Shown here: positions 25,559 through 34,534 of the stretch, in pieces
Layout of the letters: every line of letters begins with the position of its first letter
How positions within the stretch are numbered: position 1 is the first letter of the stretch
Origin: Candidatus Palauibacter soopunensis
GTDB taxonomy: Bacteria > Gemmatimonadota > Gemmatimonadetes > Palauibacterales > Palauibacteraceae
DNA: 64,000 nt
Assembly: GCF_947581735.1 (NCBI RefSeq)
Contig: NZ_CANPVT010000008.1
Location: 248,001-312,000 of the forward strand
Direction: 5' to 3'
Made by a program: the position numbers and the translations under genes
The notes under the pieces: model-generated
The model's input: only the letters and a program-made list of their open reading frames with translations
The model's database searches: none
What the model was told of the DNA's origin: nothing

Positions 25559-26640
25559 CACCGCCGGGAGCCCGGCGCCTTCGGCTCGAAGCGACGACGA
25601 AAGCCGCCGGGCACCGGTCGGTCCTCGTGACCGCCCGATCCAGCGTCCGCTACCTGAGCGGGTTCACGGGCTCCGCCGGGGCTCTGTGGATCCCCCTCGA
25701 GGGTCCGCCCGTGCTCGTCACGGACTTTCGCTACGAGGAGCAGGTGGACACCGAGGTGGCGGATTCGATCCGCACCCATGTCAGTCGCGAGGGGTGGATC
25801 CGTGGCGTCGCCGAGGTGGCGGCGGCCGCCGCGGCCCCCATCGCGTTCGAGGCCGAGGGCCTTACGGTCGCCGACTACGAGTCTCTCCGCGGCATGCTCC
25901 CCGATATCGCCTTCGTCCCGCTCCGCGACCTCATCCGAACGCTGCGGCAGGTGAAGACCCGCGATGAAGTGGACGCCATCGAAAGAGCGGTCGCGGTGGC
26001 CGAGAGTGCGTTCAACCGGTTGCTGTCGACCATGGACTGGTCCGCCGGTCCGAGCGAACGCGAGATCGCGACCGCGCTGGAGATGGAACTCCGCCGCGGG
26101 GGCTCCGATCCGCTCCCGTTCGACCCCATCGTCGCGACGGGAGAACGCTCCGCGCTTCCCCACGCGACACCCACGGACCGGCGCGTCGAGCCCGGCGATC
26201 TCCTCCTCATCGACTTCGGGGCGCGCGTGGACGGCTACTGTAGCGATCTCACGCGCACTTTCGTGCGGGGGACGCCCGAGCCCTGGCAGGTGACCCTTCA
26301 CGGGCAGGTGCTCGAAGCTCAGACGAAGGCGCGCGAGGTGATCGGCAACGGGGTCGCGGGCCGGGACGTGGACCGGGCCGTGCGAGAGACGTTCGCGCGC
26401 CACGACATGGACGGCTTCTTCGGCCACAGCACCGGGCACGGGATCGGACTCGACGTGCACGAGGGCCCCAGCCTCTCGTTCCGCTCCGAAGATGTCCTGG
26501 AGGCGGGGAACGTGGTGACAGTGGAACCGGGCTTGTATCTTCCCGGGCGCGGCGGCGTGCGCATCGAAGACGATGTGCGGATCGGGGAGGCCGGTGCCCG
26601 CACGCTGACCCGCCTTCCACGCGCCCTCGTCCGGCTCTAG
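25555..26640 (+). CDS. pepP: M24 aminopeptidase P-type peptidase (Xaa-Pro)
   Basis: 361 residues from GTG 25555, overlapping aroQ by 4 bases. N-terminal creatinase-like domain ('SVRYLSGFTGSAGALWIP'), then the pita-bread M24 domain. The five metal ligands are in place: Asp in LLLIDFGAR, Asp in GYCSDLTRTF, His in 'GHSTGHGIGLDVHEGP', Glu in VVTVEPGLY, and Glu in GVRIEDDVR. The family removes N-terminal residues ahead of proline, in the cytoplasm. The cluster position just before efp is typical. Exact substrate (general Xaa-Pro peptides or dipeptides) cannot be told. Confidence 0.93.
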   Translation: MTPPGARRLRLEATTKAAGHRSVLVTARSSVRYLSGFTGSAGALWIPLEGPPVLVTDFRYEEQVDTEVADSIRTHVSREGWIRGVAEVAAAAAAPIAFEAEGLTVADYESLRGMLPDIAFVPLRDLIRTLRQVKTRDEVDAIERAVAVAESAFNRLLSTMDWSAGPSEREIATALEMELRRGGSDPLPFDPIVATGERSALPHATPTDRRVEPGDLLLIDFGARVDGYCSDLTRTFVRGTPEPWQVTLHGQVLEAQTKAREVIGNGVAGRDVDRAVRETFARHDMDGFFGHSTGHGIGLDVHEGPSLSFRSEDVLEAGNVVTVEPGLYLPGRGGVRIEDDVRIGEAGARTLTRLPRALVRL

Positions 26641-26652
26641 CTATCGGGTACC

Positions 26653-27216
26653 ATGGCAGATACTTCGGATTTTCGTCGAGGGATGGTGATCGAACTCAGC
26701 GGCACCCTCTACTCGATCACCTACTTCCAGCACGTCAAGCCGGGGAAGGGCGGGGCCTTCGTCCGCACGAAGCTCAAGGACGTGATGGAGGGAGGAGTGA
26801 TCGACAAGACCTTTCGCGCCGGCGAGAAGGTCAGGGAGGTACGCCTGGAGCGGAGACCCGTACAGTACACGTACACGGACGGCCACCTGTACTACTTCAT
26901 GAACATGGAAACCTTCGAGCAGATTCCGATGTCGGAAGATCAGATCGGAGAGGACCAGCTCCAGTATCTGGAGGAGAACATGGAGTGTCAGAGCCTCAAT
27001 CGTGACGGCGTCGTGCTCGCGATCGAACTGCCACAGTTCGTCGAGTTGGAGATCGTCGAGACGGACCCCGGAGTGCGGGGGGACACGGCCCAGGGCGGGA
27101 CGAAGCCGGCCCGGCTGGCGGCCGGCGCCGTGATCCAGGTGCCGCTCTTCCTGGAGACCGGCGATGTCGTGCGCGTCGACAGGACGGAAAACAAGTACAT
27201 CACGCGGGTGACCTGA
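26653..27216 (+). CDS. efp: translation elongation factor P
   Basis: 187 residues, standard length. EF-P binds between the P and E sites and rescues ribosomes stalled on polyproline. Domain I carries the tip loop PGKGGAF with Lys32, the residue that is beta-lysylated or otherwise modified in many bacteria; the two OB domains follow ('[20 protein letters not shown]', '[20 protein letters not shown]'). No modifying enzyme (EpmA/EpmB or EarP) is in the window, so whether Lys32 is modified is unknown. Several window proteins have long proline runs (Pal, TolA-like, sugar dehydrogenase), plausible EF-P clients. Confidence 0.97.
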   Translation: MADTSDFRRGMVIELSGTLYSITYFQHVKPGKGGAFVRTKLKDVMEGGVIDKTFRAGEKVREVRLERRPVQYTYTDGHLYYFMNMETFEQIPMSEDQIGEDQLQYLEENMECQSLNRDGVVLAIELPQFVELEIVETDPGVRGDTAQGGTKPARLAAGAVIQVPLFLETGDVVRVDRTENKYITRVT

Positions 27217-27218
27217 CC

Positions 27219-27698
27219 ATGGACTTGGACTGGCTGAAGGGACTCATCGAGTTGGTCGAGGACTCCGGCGTGGACGGCCTCGACGTCGAGCTTGTCGGTT
27301 CCGACACCGGGGACCCGACCCGGGTCAGGATCCGAAAGTCCCCGCGCATCGCGGCCGCGGCGGCCGTACCCGCGGCGGCGGTCGGCAGCGTCGAGGTCGC
27401 GCAGGCCCCGGCCGCCGCGCCCGCCGCGCCACCGGCGGAGGCCGCGCCCGCGTCGGGGCTGTTCGAAGTGCTCTCGCCCATGGTCGGCACCTTCTACCGT
27501 GCGCCGGCGGCCGGCGCCGACCCCTTCGTATCCGTCGGGGACCGGGTCGAGGCCGGCCAGACGCTCTGCATCCTCGAAGCGATGAAGCTCATGAACGAGC
27601 TTCAGTCGGATGTCGCGGGCGTCGTGCGGGAGATCGCGGTCGAGAACGCCGAGCCCGTGGAGTACGGCGCGCTGCTCTTCCGCATCGAGCCCGACTGA
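27219..27698 (+). CDS. accB: biotin carboxyl carrier protein of acetyl-CoA carboxylase
   Basis: 159 residues, start 2 bases after the efp stop. N-terminal segment '[20 protein letters not shown]', then an Ala/Pro-rich swinging linker (about 44-80), then the biotinyl domain with the thumb '[11 protein letters not shown]' and the biotinylation motif EAMKLMNEL (Lys123). It carries carboxybiotin between AccC and the carboxyltransferase (accA/accD, not in the window) in fatty-acid synthesis. Followed after 16 bases by accC. Confidence 0.97.
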   Translation: MDLDWLKGLIELVEDSGVDGLDVELVGSDTGDPTRVRIRKSPRIAAAAAVPAAAVGSVEVAQAPAAAPAAPPAEAAPASGLFEVLSPMVGTFYRAPAAGADPFVSVGDRVEAGQTLCILEAMKLMNELQSDVAGVVREIAVENAEPVEYGALLFRIEPD

Positions 27699-27714
27699 AG
27701 CCGCGGCCGGGCCC

Positions 27715-29058
27715 ATGTTCCGCAAGATCCTGATCGCCAACCGCGGCGAGATCGCGCTCCGCATCCTGCGCGCGTGCCGTGAACTCGATATCCGGACGGT
27801 CGCCGTGTATTCGGAGGCCGACCACGACTCGCTCCACGTCCGCTTTTCCGACGAGGACATCTGTATCGGACCGCCGGTCGGGCGCGAAAGCTATCTGAAT
27901 ATCCCGCAGATCCTCGCCGCGGCCGAGATCACGGGCGCCGATGCCATCCACCCCGGCTACGGCTTCCTGGCGGAGAACGCCGAGTTCGCGGAAATCTGCG
28001 GACGGAGCGGTCTCGTGTTCATCGGTCCCACGCCCGAACAGATCCGACGCATGGGAGACAAGGCGGAGGCGCGGAAGACGATGATCGCCGCGGGCGTCCC
28101 CGTCGTCCCGGGCTCGCCGGAGCCTCTCGACGACGAGAAGGAGGCGTTGGAGGAAGCCCGCCGTATCGGGTTCCCCGTCATGATCAAGGCGGCCGCCGGC
28201 GGCGGAGGGAAGGGCATGCGAGCCGCGTTCGAGGAAGCGGAGTTCCGGAACCTCTTCGCCATGGCGCGAAACGAGGCCGAGGCCAACTTCGGCGACCCGA
28301 CCGTGTATCTCGAGAAGCTCATCGAGCGGCCTCGTCACGTGGAGATCCAGGTCGTCGGCGACCGTCACGGGCGCGTGATGCACCTTGGGGAACGCGATTG
28401 CTCAAGCCAACGGCGGCACCAGAAGCTCGTCGAGGAAGCGCCGAGTCCGGCCGTCACGCCCGAGCTTCGCGAGGCGATGGGAGCGGCCGCGATCCTGGGG
28501 GCGAAAGCCATCGGGTATCAGAGCACCGGGACGGTGGAGTTCCTGCTCGCGCCGGACGGCGAGTTCTATTTCATGGAGATGAACACGCGGATCCAGGTCG
28601 AGCACCCAGTGACCGAACTCGTGACTTCCGTCGACCTCATCAAGGAACAGATCCGGATCGCGGCGGGGGAAAAGCTGACCATCCCGCAGCCCATCGAGTT
28701 CCAGGGGCACGCGATCGAGTGCCGAATCAACGCGGAGGACCCGGAGCAGGGCTTCCGTCCCTCGCCCGGCACGGTCACGGCGTTTCACGCGCCGGGGGGG
28801 CCCGGCGTGCGCGTGGACACGCACATCTACGGCGGCTACGTCGTCCCTCCGTTCTACGATTCGCTGCTCGCCAAACTCATCGTTTGGGGCCGGACGCGCG
28901 ACGAGGCCCGGATCCGCGCCTACCATGCGCTCGAGGAGTTCATCCTCGAAGGCGTTCACACGACGGTTCCCTTCCTCCGCAAGGTGCTTGCCCATCCCGA
29001 TTTCGTTTCGGGGAGCATCGATACGGGGTTCGTCGAGCGGTTCCTGACCCGCTCGTGA
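27715..29058 (+). CDS. accC: biotin carboxylase subunit of acetyl-CoA carboxylase
   Basis: 447 residues, from the ATG where the family opens ([18 protein letters not shown]). ATP-grasp enzyme that carboxylates the biotin of AccB using ATP and bicarbonate. Visible: '[17 protein letters not shown]', the glycine-rich loop '[11 protein letters not shown]', '[20 protein letters not shown]', '[20 protein letters not shown]' and the catalytic region '[18 protein letters not shown]'. Full length, nothing missing. accB-accC are paired as in most bacteria. Confidence 0.97.
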   Translation: MFRKILIANRGEIALRILRACRELDIRTVAVYSEADHDSLHVRFSDEDICIGPPVGRESYLNIPQILAAAEITGADAIHPGYGFLAENAEFAEICGRSGLVFIGPTPEQIRRMGDKAEARKTMIAAGVPVVPGSPEPLDDEKEALEEARRIGFPVMIKAAAGGGGKGMRAAFEEAEFRNLFAMARNEAEANFGDPTVYLEKLIERPRHVEIQVVGDRHGRVMHLGERDCSSQRRHQKLVEEAPSPAVTPELREAMGAAAILGAKAIGYQSTGTVEFLLAPDGEFYFMEMNTRIQVEHPVTELVTSVDLIKEQIRIAAGEKLTIPQPIEFQGHAIECRINAEDPEQGFRPSPGTVTAFHAPGGPGVRVDTHIYGGYVVPPFYDSLLAKLIVWGRTRDEARIRAYHALEEFILEGVHTTVPFLRKVLAHPDFVSGSIDTGFVERFLTRS

Positions 29059-29071
29059 ACGGCGGTCGCCC

Positions 29072-29824
29072 GTGAGCGCGATCGATGTGCTGTGGCTTCC
29101 CGAAGAACTCGAGACCGACCTCGTGCGCGGACGCGCGACGATCGTCGTCGACGTGATCCGGGCGACGACGAGCATCGCAACCGCCTTTGCGGCCGGAGCC
29201 GAGCGCGTGGTTCCCGTGCGGACCGTCGAGGAGGCTCGGAAGGAAGCGGCGCGGGACGGAGAGGCGCTCCTGTGCGGGGAACGCCGAGGTCTCCCGCCGC
29301 GCGGCTTCGATCTCGGAAACGCGCCGGGCGAGTTCGGACGCGGGTCGGTGGCCGGTCGCGCCCTGGTGTTCACGACGACGAACGGGACGGCGGCGATCGA
29401 AGCCGCGCGCACTGCCGGCGTTGGCTCCCTCCGCCTGGGCTGCTTCCGGAACGCCGGGGCCGTGGCCCGAAGCGCAGCGGCGGATGCGGACGCCGCCGCG
29501 CGCGGAGTCGCGATTGTGTGCGCCGGGCGGCGGGGGCGTGTGAGCATGGACGACGCATGGTGCGCGGGCCATCTTGTAGAGCGGCTGGTCCAGACGGTCG
29601 CGGAGGCCGAACTGACCGATGGCGCACGGGCCGCGCAGGCCCTCTCCGCCCGACTGGGACCGCCCACGGTGACCGGTCTTGCCGGGACCGCGGCCGGCCG
29701 GGCGCTGCACGCGATCGGCCGGGCCGCGGATCTGGCGGTTTGCGCGGGGCTGGATGATCTCGAGGTCGTGCCGGTCTGGCGAGACGGCGCCCTCGTTGGC
29801 AGTTGGGGCGGGGAGGATGCGTGA
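29072..29824 (+). CDS. comB: ComB-like 2-phosphosulfolactate phosphatase family protein
   Basis: 250 residues from a GTG 13 bases after accC. ComB family marks: 'IVVDVIRATTSIATAFAAGA' near the N terminus, 'ERRGLPPRGFDLGNAPGEF', 'FTTTNGTAAIEAA', and 'AGRRGRVSMDDAWCAG' in the C-terminal half. ComB dephosphorylates 2-phospho-3-sulfolactate in coenzyme M or sulfolactate synthesis, but many bacteria carry homologues with no other coenzyme M genes, so the substrate here is uncertain. Its stop overlaps the ftsK start (TGATG). No sulfolactate gene is nearby. Confidence 0.88.
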   Translation: MSAIDVLWLPEELETDLVRGRATIVVDVIRATTSIATAFAAGAERVVPVRTVEEARKEAARDGEALLCGERRGLPPRGFDLGNAPGEFGRGSVAGRALVFTTTNGTAAIEAARTAGVGSLRLGCFRNAGAVARSAAADADAAARGVAIVCAGRRGRVSMDDAWCAGHLVERLVQTVAEAELTDGARAAQALSARLGPPTVTGLAGTAAGRALHAIGRAADLAVCAGLDDLEVVPVWRDGALVGSWGGEDA

Positions 29825-32112
29825 TGGTGGATGAACGGCAACGGCGCGAGGTGCTGGGCGTCGCGCTGATCGTGCTCGGCCTCCTGGTGGCGTTCGCGCT
29901 GCTCTCTCCCCTGTTCGCCGGCGGGTCCAACTGGATCGGGCCGGCGGGGGAACTGCTTCACGACAACCTCGAGAGGGCGGTCGGAGCCCTTTCACCGCTC
30001 CTTGCGATCCCCGCGTTCATGTGGGGCCTGCATTTCCTCGGATGGGGCGATCCGACCCGGGCCCTCCGCTGGTCCATCCTCTCGGTGGTCCTGCTTGCGG
30101 TCCTCCCGTCGCTGTACTGGCTCATCGCGGGGCCGGGACCCGGGAGCGTGGGCGATATCGGCTGGCTGGGTGCAACCGCCGGGGCCGGCCTCGCGCAGGT
30201 GTTCGGCCGCCTGGGCGGGGTGCTCCTCGCCGCGGGCGTCCTCCTGCTCACGCTGTTCGCCACCATGAGGTGGTCCCTGACAAGCGCCGTGACGGCAGGG
30301 GGCCGATCGCTCGTTCGCGGATTCGCCGCCGCCGGCGGTGCGGTCCTCGGGCTCGGTCGCTCCTTCGCCGGCCGCGCGCGGCCGTCTCGCCTCCCGCGGT
30401 CTCCCGCGAAGCCCGATCCGCCGGGCGAAGCGAAAGCGAGGACGGTGGCCAAACGGACCCGCGTGCCGACGAAACGGACGCCCACAGAACCGGCGAGCGC
30501 GTCGCACCAGCCGGACCCGGCGCCGGAGGACGAGACACCGCCCGTCCCGGAGCTCGAGGAAGCTGGCGATCCCGGTTCCTCCGCGGTTCCGCCCATTCAA
30601 CTGTTCGACGCGCCGGTGGGGCAGGGCAGCGGCCTCGGCGTGCGCGATCTCGACCGGCTCGGCGAGATCCTGATCGAGAAGCTCGCCACCTTCCGCGTGG
30701 CGGGCGAGATCGGCGGCTGGACCACCGGCCCGGTCGTGACGCAGTTCGAGGTCGTCCCGGCGCCGGGCGTGAAGGTGGGACAGATTTCCGCCCGCGCTGA
30801 TGACATCGCGCTCGCCCTAAAGGCGCCGTCCGTCCGGATCGTGGCGCCGATTCCCGGCAAGGGCGCCGTCGGCGTCGAGGTGCCGAACCCGGCTTCGGAG
30901 ATGGTGCTCGTGCGCGAGATACTCGAGAGCCCGTCGTATCGCCGGGGACGCCACACGCTCCCGCTCGCGCTTGGCCGCGACCTCTCCGGCAAGCCGACGT
31001 GCGCGGACCTGACACGGATGCCGCACCTTCTCATCGCGGGCCAGACGGGGTCCGGAAAGTCGGTGTGCATCAACGCCCTCATCACGAGTCTCGTGTGCCG
31101 GTACACGCCCGCCGAACTCCGCCTCCTGATGGTGGATCCGAAGATGGTGGAGCTGTCCGTCTACGGAGACCTCCCGCACCTCCGCCACCCCGTCATCACG
31201 GACAACGAAGAGGCCGCGTCCGTCCTGAAGTGGGCGGTTTACGAGATGAAGCGCCGTTTCGGACTGCTCTCGGCGAACGGGTGCCGGAACGTCGCGGAGT
31301 TCAACGGCCGGATCGCCCGCGGTCGCGAAGTCTTCCTCCCGAAGCGCGGCGTCATGGATGAGCCGGCGCTCTACGACGAGGGTCCGCTCCCCTATATCGT
31401 CCTCATTATCGACGAACTGGCGGACCTCATGATGACGGTGCAGTCCGAGGTCGAGACGCCGCTCGCGATGCTGGCCCAGAAGGCCCGGGCGGTCGGACTC
31501 CACCTCGTGCTGGCGACGCAGCGCCCCTCGGTCAACGTCCTCACCGGCCTCATCAAGGCGAACATCCCGAGTCGAATCGCGTTCCGCGTCGCGTCGAAGA
31601 TCGACAGCCGCACGATCCTCGACCAGAACGGCGCGGAGAGCCTGCTCGGGAACGGGGACATGCTCTTCCTGCCGCCGGGCGAGTCCGATCCCGTCCGCAT
31701 CCAGGGCGCCTACATCTCCTCCGAGGAGACGGAACGCCTGCTCGACTGGTATCGGGAGCAGGCGGAGGCGCGGGCCGAGGCCGAGAGGGCCGAGGAGGAG
31801 GCCGCTTCCGAGCGCGACATCCTCGACCTGCTGAAGGAGCTGGAAGAGGAAGAGGGAGGATCGGGGGTTTCGGACGAGGGCGCCGAGGATCGCGACCCGC
31901 TGTTCCGGCAGGCCGCCGAGATCGTGATCTCGCATACCGCGGGTTCGACAAGCCTGCTTCAGCGTCGGCTCAAGGTCGGGTACGGACGCGCGGCGCGGAT
32001 CATCGACCAGCTGCACGCGGCGGGGATCGTGGGACCCGCGGAAGGATCCAAGCCGCGGGAGGTGCTCGCGACGCTTGCCGATCTGGATCGCGGGGACATC
32101 GACGAACCATGA
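29824..32112 (+). CDS. ftsK: DNA translocase FtsK
   Basis: 762 residues. N-terminal membrane part with about four helices (10-30, about 60-75, about 85-105, about 120-150), a Pro/Ala/Arg/Glu linker (about 175-260), then the alpha-beta motor with Walker A GQTGSGKS at 406-413, 'MVDPKMVELSVYGDLPHL' and Walker B LIIDELADLM near 526. A winged-helix gamma domain at the end ('GSTSLLQRRLKVGYGRAARI') reads KOPS-type sequences. FtsK pumps chromosome ends through the division septum and activates XerCD at dif. The ATG at 29824 overlaps the comB stop. Confidence 0.96.
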   Translation: MVDERQRREVLGVALIVLGLLVAFALLSPLFAGGSNWIGPAGELLHDNLERAVGALSPLLAIPAFMWGLHFLGWGDPTRALRWSILSVVLLAVLPSLYWLIAGPGPGSVGDIGWLGATAGAGLAQVFGRLGGVLLAAGVLLLTLFATMRWSLTSAVTAGGRSLVRGFAAAGGAVLGLGRSFAGRARPSRLPRSPAKPDPPGEAKARTVAKRTRVPTKRTPTEPASASHQPDPAPEDETPPVPELEEAGDPGSSAVPPIQLFDAPVGQGSGLGVRDLDRLGEILIEKLATFRVAGEIGGWTTGPVVTQFEVVPAPGVKVGQISARADDIALALKAPSVRIVAPIPGKGAVGVEVPNPASEMVLVREILESPSYRRGRHTLPLALGRDLSGKPTCADLTRMPHLLIAGQTGSGKSVCINALITSLVCRYTPAELRLLMVDPKMVELSVYGDLPHLRHPVITDNEEAASVLKWAVYEMKRRFGLLSANGCRNVAEFNGRIARGREVFLPKRGVMDEPALYDEGPLPYIVLIIDELADLMMTVQSEVETPLAMLAQKARAVGLHLVLATQRPSVNVLTGLIKANIPSRIAFRVASKIDSRTILDQNGAESLLGNGDMLFLPPGESDPVRIQGAYISSEETERLLDWYREQAEARAEAERAEEEAASERDILDLLKELEEEEGGSGVSDEGAEDRDPLFRQAAEIVISHTAGSTSLLQRRLKVGYGRAARIIDQLHAAGIVGPAEGSKPREVLATLADLDRGDIDEP

Positions 32113-33092
32113 GGCCCTTCCGCCCGCAGCCGTCCCGTCCTGGGGTCGTCGGCCTTCTGGTGGCCGGATCCCTCGTGAGCGCGTTCGCGCTGGCGTGCTC
32201 GGATGCGGATTCCGCGGAGGTCGCGGAGGCGCGCGCCCGGATCGAGGCGGAGTTCGGCCCGCGCGACGCCCCGGCACGACCCGAGGCCGGGGGGGATGAC
32301 GCGGCTGCGGGGGATGCCGCGGCCGGGCAGGGCGAGCCGCGGGTCGAAGAGGCGGGAGACGCCGGGGACGCGGTGCGGAGCGAAGATCCGCCGCCCGCGC
32401 CGGCTCCGGACCCGGATATCGCCGATCCGGACGAGCCCGGGACGATGGGCGACGGGCCCGGGCCGGTGGACGACGAGCCGGGGCAGGTGGACGTGGACTC
32501 GCTCCTCGCCCTTGCGAATTCGGCCTACGCTTCGCTCGACCGGCTCAAGGCGGCCTTCGCCCAGCGCATCGAGAACCCGCTTCTCGGCCGCACCCGCGAG
32601 GGCCGCGGAACCTGGTATCAGGCGGGACGGAACCGGTTCCGGATGGACTTCGACGAACCGGCCGGCGACATCTACGTGGCGGACGGCTCCTGTCTCTGGC
32701 TCTACGAGCCCTCGCTCCACGACCAGGTCGTGGTCTCCCGCCTCGAGGAGGGCGCCGAAATCGGCTCCGTCGACATCCTTGGCCGCCTGCTCTCGCAGGC
32801 GCGGACGACCTACGATGCGGTCGATGAAGGAACCGCGGGGATCGGTGGCGTGGAGACGCGCATCGTGTCGCTCACGCCGCGGGAACTCCCGGCGAGATAC
32901 GTGGAGGTCCGCCTGTGGATCGGCGTGTCCGACCGCTACGTGCGTCGTTTTCGCATTCGCGAGGAGAACCAGACCCTCCGCACGGTGACGCTGGCCCCCC
33001 TCGAACCCGAGGCCCGGATCGACCCTGCCGTGTTCGAGTATGCGCCCCCGGAGGGGGTGCAGGTCTTTCCCGACGATGTGCGATGCGACTAG
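32109..33092 (+). CDS. lolA: LolA-like outer-membrane lipoprotein carrier, itself with a lipobox
   Basis: 327 residues, against about 200 for E. coli LolA. The signal sequence ends 'SAFALAC' (Cys30), a lipobox, followed by an about 100-residue acidic, Ala/Gly/Pro-rich spacer (31-130), then the LolA fold: 'YASLDRLKAAFAQRIENPLL', 'GRGTWYQAGRNRFRMDF', 'DGSCLWLYEPSLHDQVVVS' and 'LEPEARIDPAVFEYAPPEGV'. Classical LolA is a soluble periplasmic shuttle of lipoproteins from LolCDE to LolB; a lipid-anchored version with a long tether would be unusual. It is coupled to ftsK by a 4-base overlap, an arrangement of ftsK and lolA known from other bacteria. Confidence 0.88.
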   Translation: MRPFRPQPSRPGVVGLLVAGSLVSAFALACSDADSAEVAEARARIEAEFGPRDAPARPEAGGDDAAAGDAAAGQGEPRVEEAGDAGDAVRSEDPPPAPAPDPDIADPDEPGTMGDGPGPVDDEPGQVDVDSLLALANSAYASLDRLKAAFAQRIENPLLGRTREGRGTWYQAGRNRFRMDFDEPAGDIYVADGSCLWLYEPSLHDQVVVSRLEEGAEIGSVDILGRLLSQARTTYDAVDEGTAGIGGVETRIVSLTPRELPARYVEVRLWIGVSDRYVRRFRIREENQTLRTVTLAPLEPEARIDPAVFEYAPPEGVQVFPDDVRCD

Positions 33093-34534
33093 GGCTCATC
33101 AGCCTCGGTTGCGACAAGAACACCGTCGACTCCGAGCGCATGCTCGCCGAACTGATCGGCCACGGGGCCGAGCGCACGGATGTGGATGAAGCGGAGGTCA
33201 TCCTCGTCAACACGTGCGGGTTCATCGACGCCGCGAAGGAAGAGTCGATCGAGACGATCCTCGAGGCGGAGCGGCTGAAGCGCGAAGGGGCGTGCCGGAG
33301 CGTCGTGGCGGTCGGGTGCATGGTGGAGCGGTATCGGGAGGAGATGGCGGAATCGCTGCCGGAGGTCGACCTCCTGCTCGGGCTGCGGGACCTTGACCGC
33401 CTCGTGCCGGAGTTGCTGGAGCGCGGACTCCTTCCGGGACCGACGCCGGCCGGGGGCGTACATCCGGGGGAGCGGATCCCGGTCGGGGCGCGCCATGTCC
33501 GCTACCTGAAGGTGAGCGAGGGATGCAACCACGGGTGCGCCTTCTGCGCGATCCCTCTCTGGAGGGGCAAGCACCGTTCCTTCGACCTGGAGCGTCTCGT
33601 CGCCGAGGCGCAGCGCCTTGAGGCGCAGGGTGCCGTGGAAGTGAACCTGGTCGCGCAGGATCTCGCGCACTGGGGTCGGGAGCAGCGGGATGGGACGGAT
33701 ATCGCGACGCTCGTGGAGGCGCTGCTGCGCGAGACGTCGATCCCGTGGTTCCGTCTCCTGTACATCTACTCTGCGGGCCTGCGCGAACCGCTCGTCGAAT
33801 TGATGGCGTCCGAGACGCGGCTGCTCTCGTACATCGATATGCCGATTCAGCACGCGAGCGATACGGTGCTCCACCGCATGCGCCGGCCGGAGCGGGCCGC
33901 GACGCTGCGATCGAAGGTCGCCCGGCTGCGGGAGACGATCCCCGAACTCACGCTGAGGACGACGGTACTTGTGGGGTTCCCCGGCGAGACGGACGCGGAG
34001 TTCCGCGAACTCGTGGATTTCCTCGACGAAGTGCCGTTCGACCGGCTCGGCGCGTTCGCGTTCTCGCCGCAGGAGGGGACGCGCGCGGCCACCATGGAGG
34101 AGAACTTTGTGCCCCCGGATCTGGCGCGGGACCGTCTCGAGGAGGTGCTGGAGGTCCAGCGCGCCGTGAGCCGCGAGCGGCTTGCCGCCGAGATCGGCCG
34201 CGAACGCGTCGCCGTCGTGGATGCGCCGGCGGCCCCGGACGAGCCGACGCTCGAGCTCCTCTACGAGCATTCTCCGGGCGCGGCGCACCTCGGCCGCATC
34301 GAGAGCCAGGCGGACGATGTGGACGGAGTGACTGTGCTTGTGGGCGGAAACGGCCTCGCCCCCGGCTCGCTGGTGCGGGTCGAGATCCAGCGGGCCGCCG
34401 ACTTCGACCTCGGGGGGCGCGTCCGCGGAGTCGTGCGCCCGGCGCCCGGGCGCGGAAAGGCGGTGCCATCTCCGGCCCCGCAGCCGGGGCGGGAACTCCC
34501 CGTCCTGGGACTCGACAGCGCTTGGGGTCGGTGA
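33083..34534 (+). CDS. rimO: ribosomal protein S12 methylthiotransferase RimO
   Basis: 483 residues from the ATG at 33083, which overlaps lolA by 10 bases and where the family opens ('LGLISLGCDKNTVDSERML'). Methylthiotransferase: N-terminal UPF0004 domain with three Cys (SLGCDKN, NTCGF, VGCM), the radical-SAM motif EGCNHGCAFCAI with Cys148, 152 and 155, then 'YIDMPIQHASDTVLHRMRR', 'LVGFPGETDAEFREL' and a TRAM domain near the end. RimO adds a methylthio group to Asp88 of S12. It is told from MiaB by 'IDMPIQHASD' and the general pattern. An extra about 30-residue Pro-rich tail is present. Confidence 0.94.
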   Translation: MRLGLISLGCDKNTVDSERMLAELIGHGAERTDVDEAEVILVNTCGFIDAAKEESIETILEAERLKREGACRSVVAVGCMVERYREEMAESLPEVDLLLGLRDLDRLVPELLERGLLPGPTPAGGVHPGERIPVGARHVRYLKVSEGCNHGCAFCAIPLWRGKHRSFDLERLVAEAQRLEAQGAVEVNLVAQDLAHWGREQRDGTDIATLVEALLRETSIPWFRLLYIYSAGLREPLVELMASETRLLSYIDMPIQHASDTVLHRMRRPERAATLRSKVARLRETIPELTLRTTVLVGFPGETDAEFRELVDFLDEVPFDRLGAFAFSPQEGTRAATMEENFVPPDLARDRLEEVLEVQRAVSRERLAAEIGRERVAVVDAPAAPDEPTLELLYEHSPGAAHLGRIESQADDVDGVTVLVGGNGLAPGSLVRVEIQRAADFDLGGRVRGVVRPAPGRGKAVPSPAPQPGRELPVLGLDSAWGR

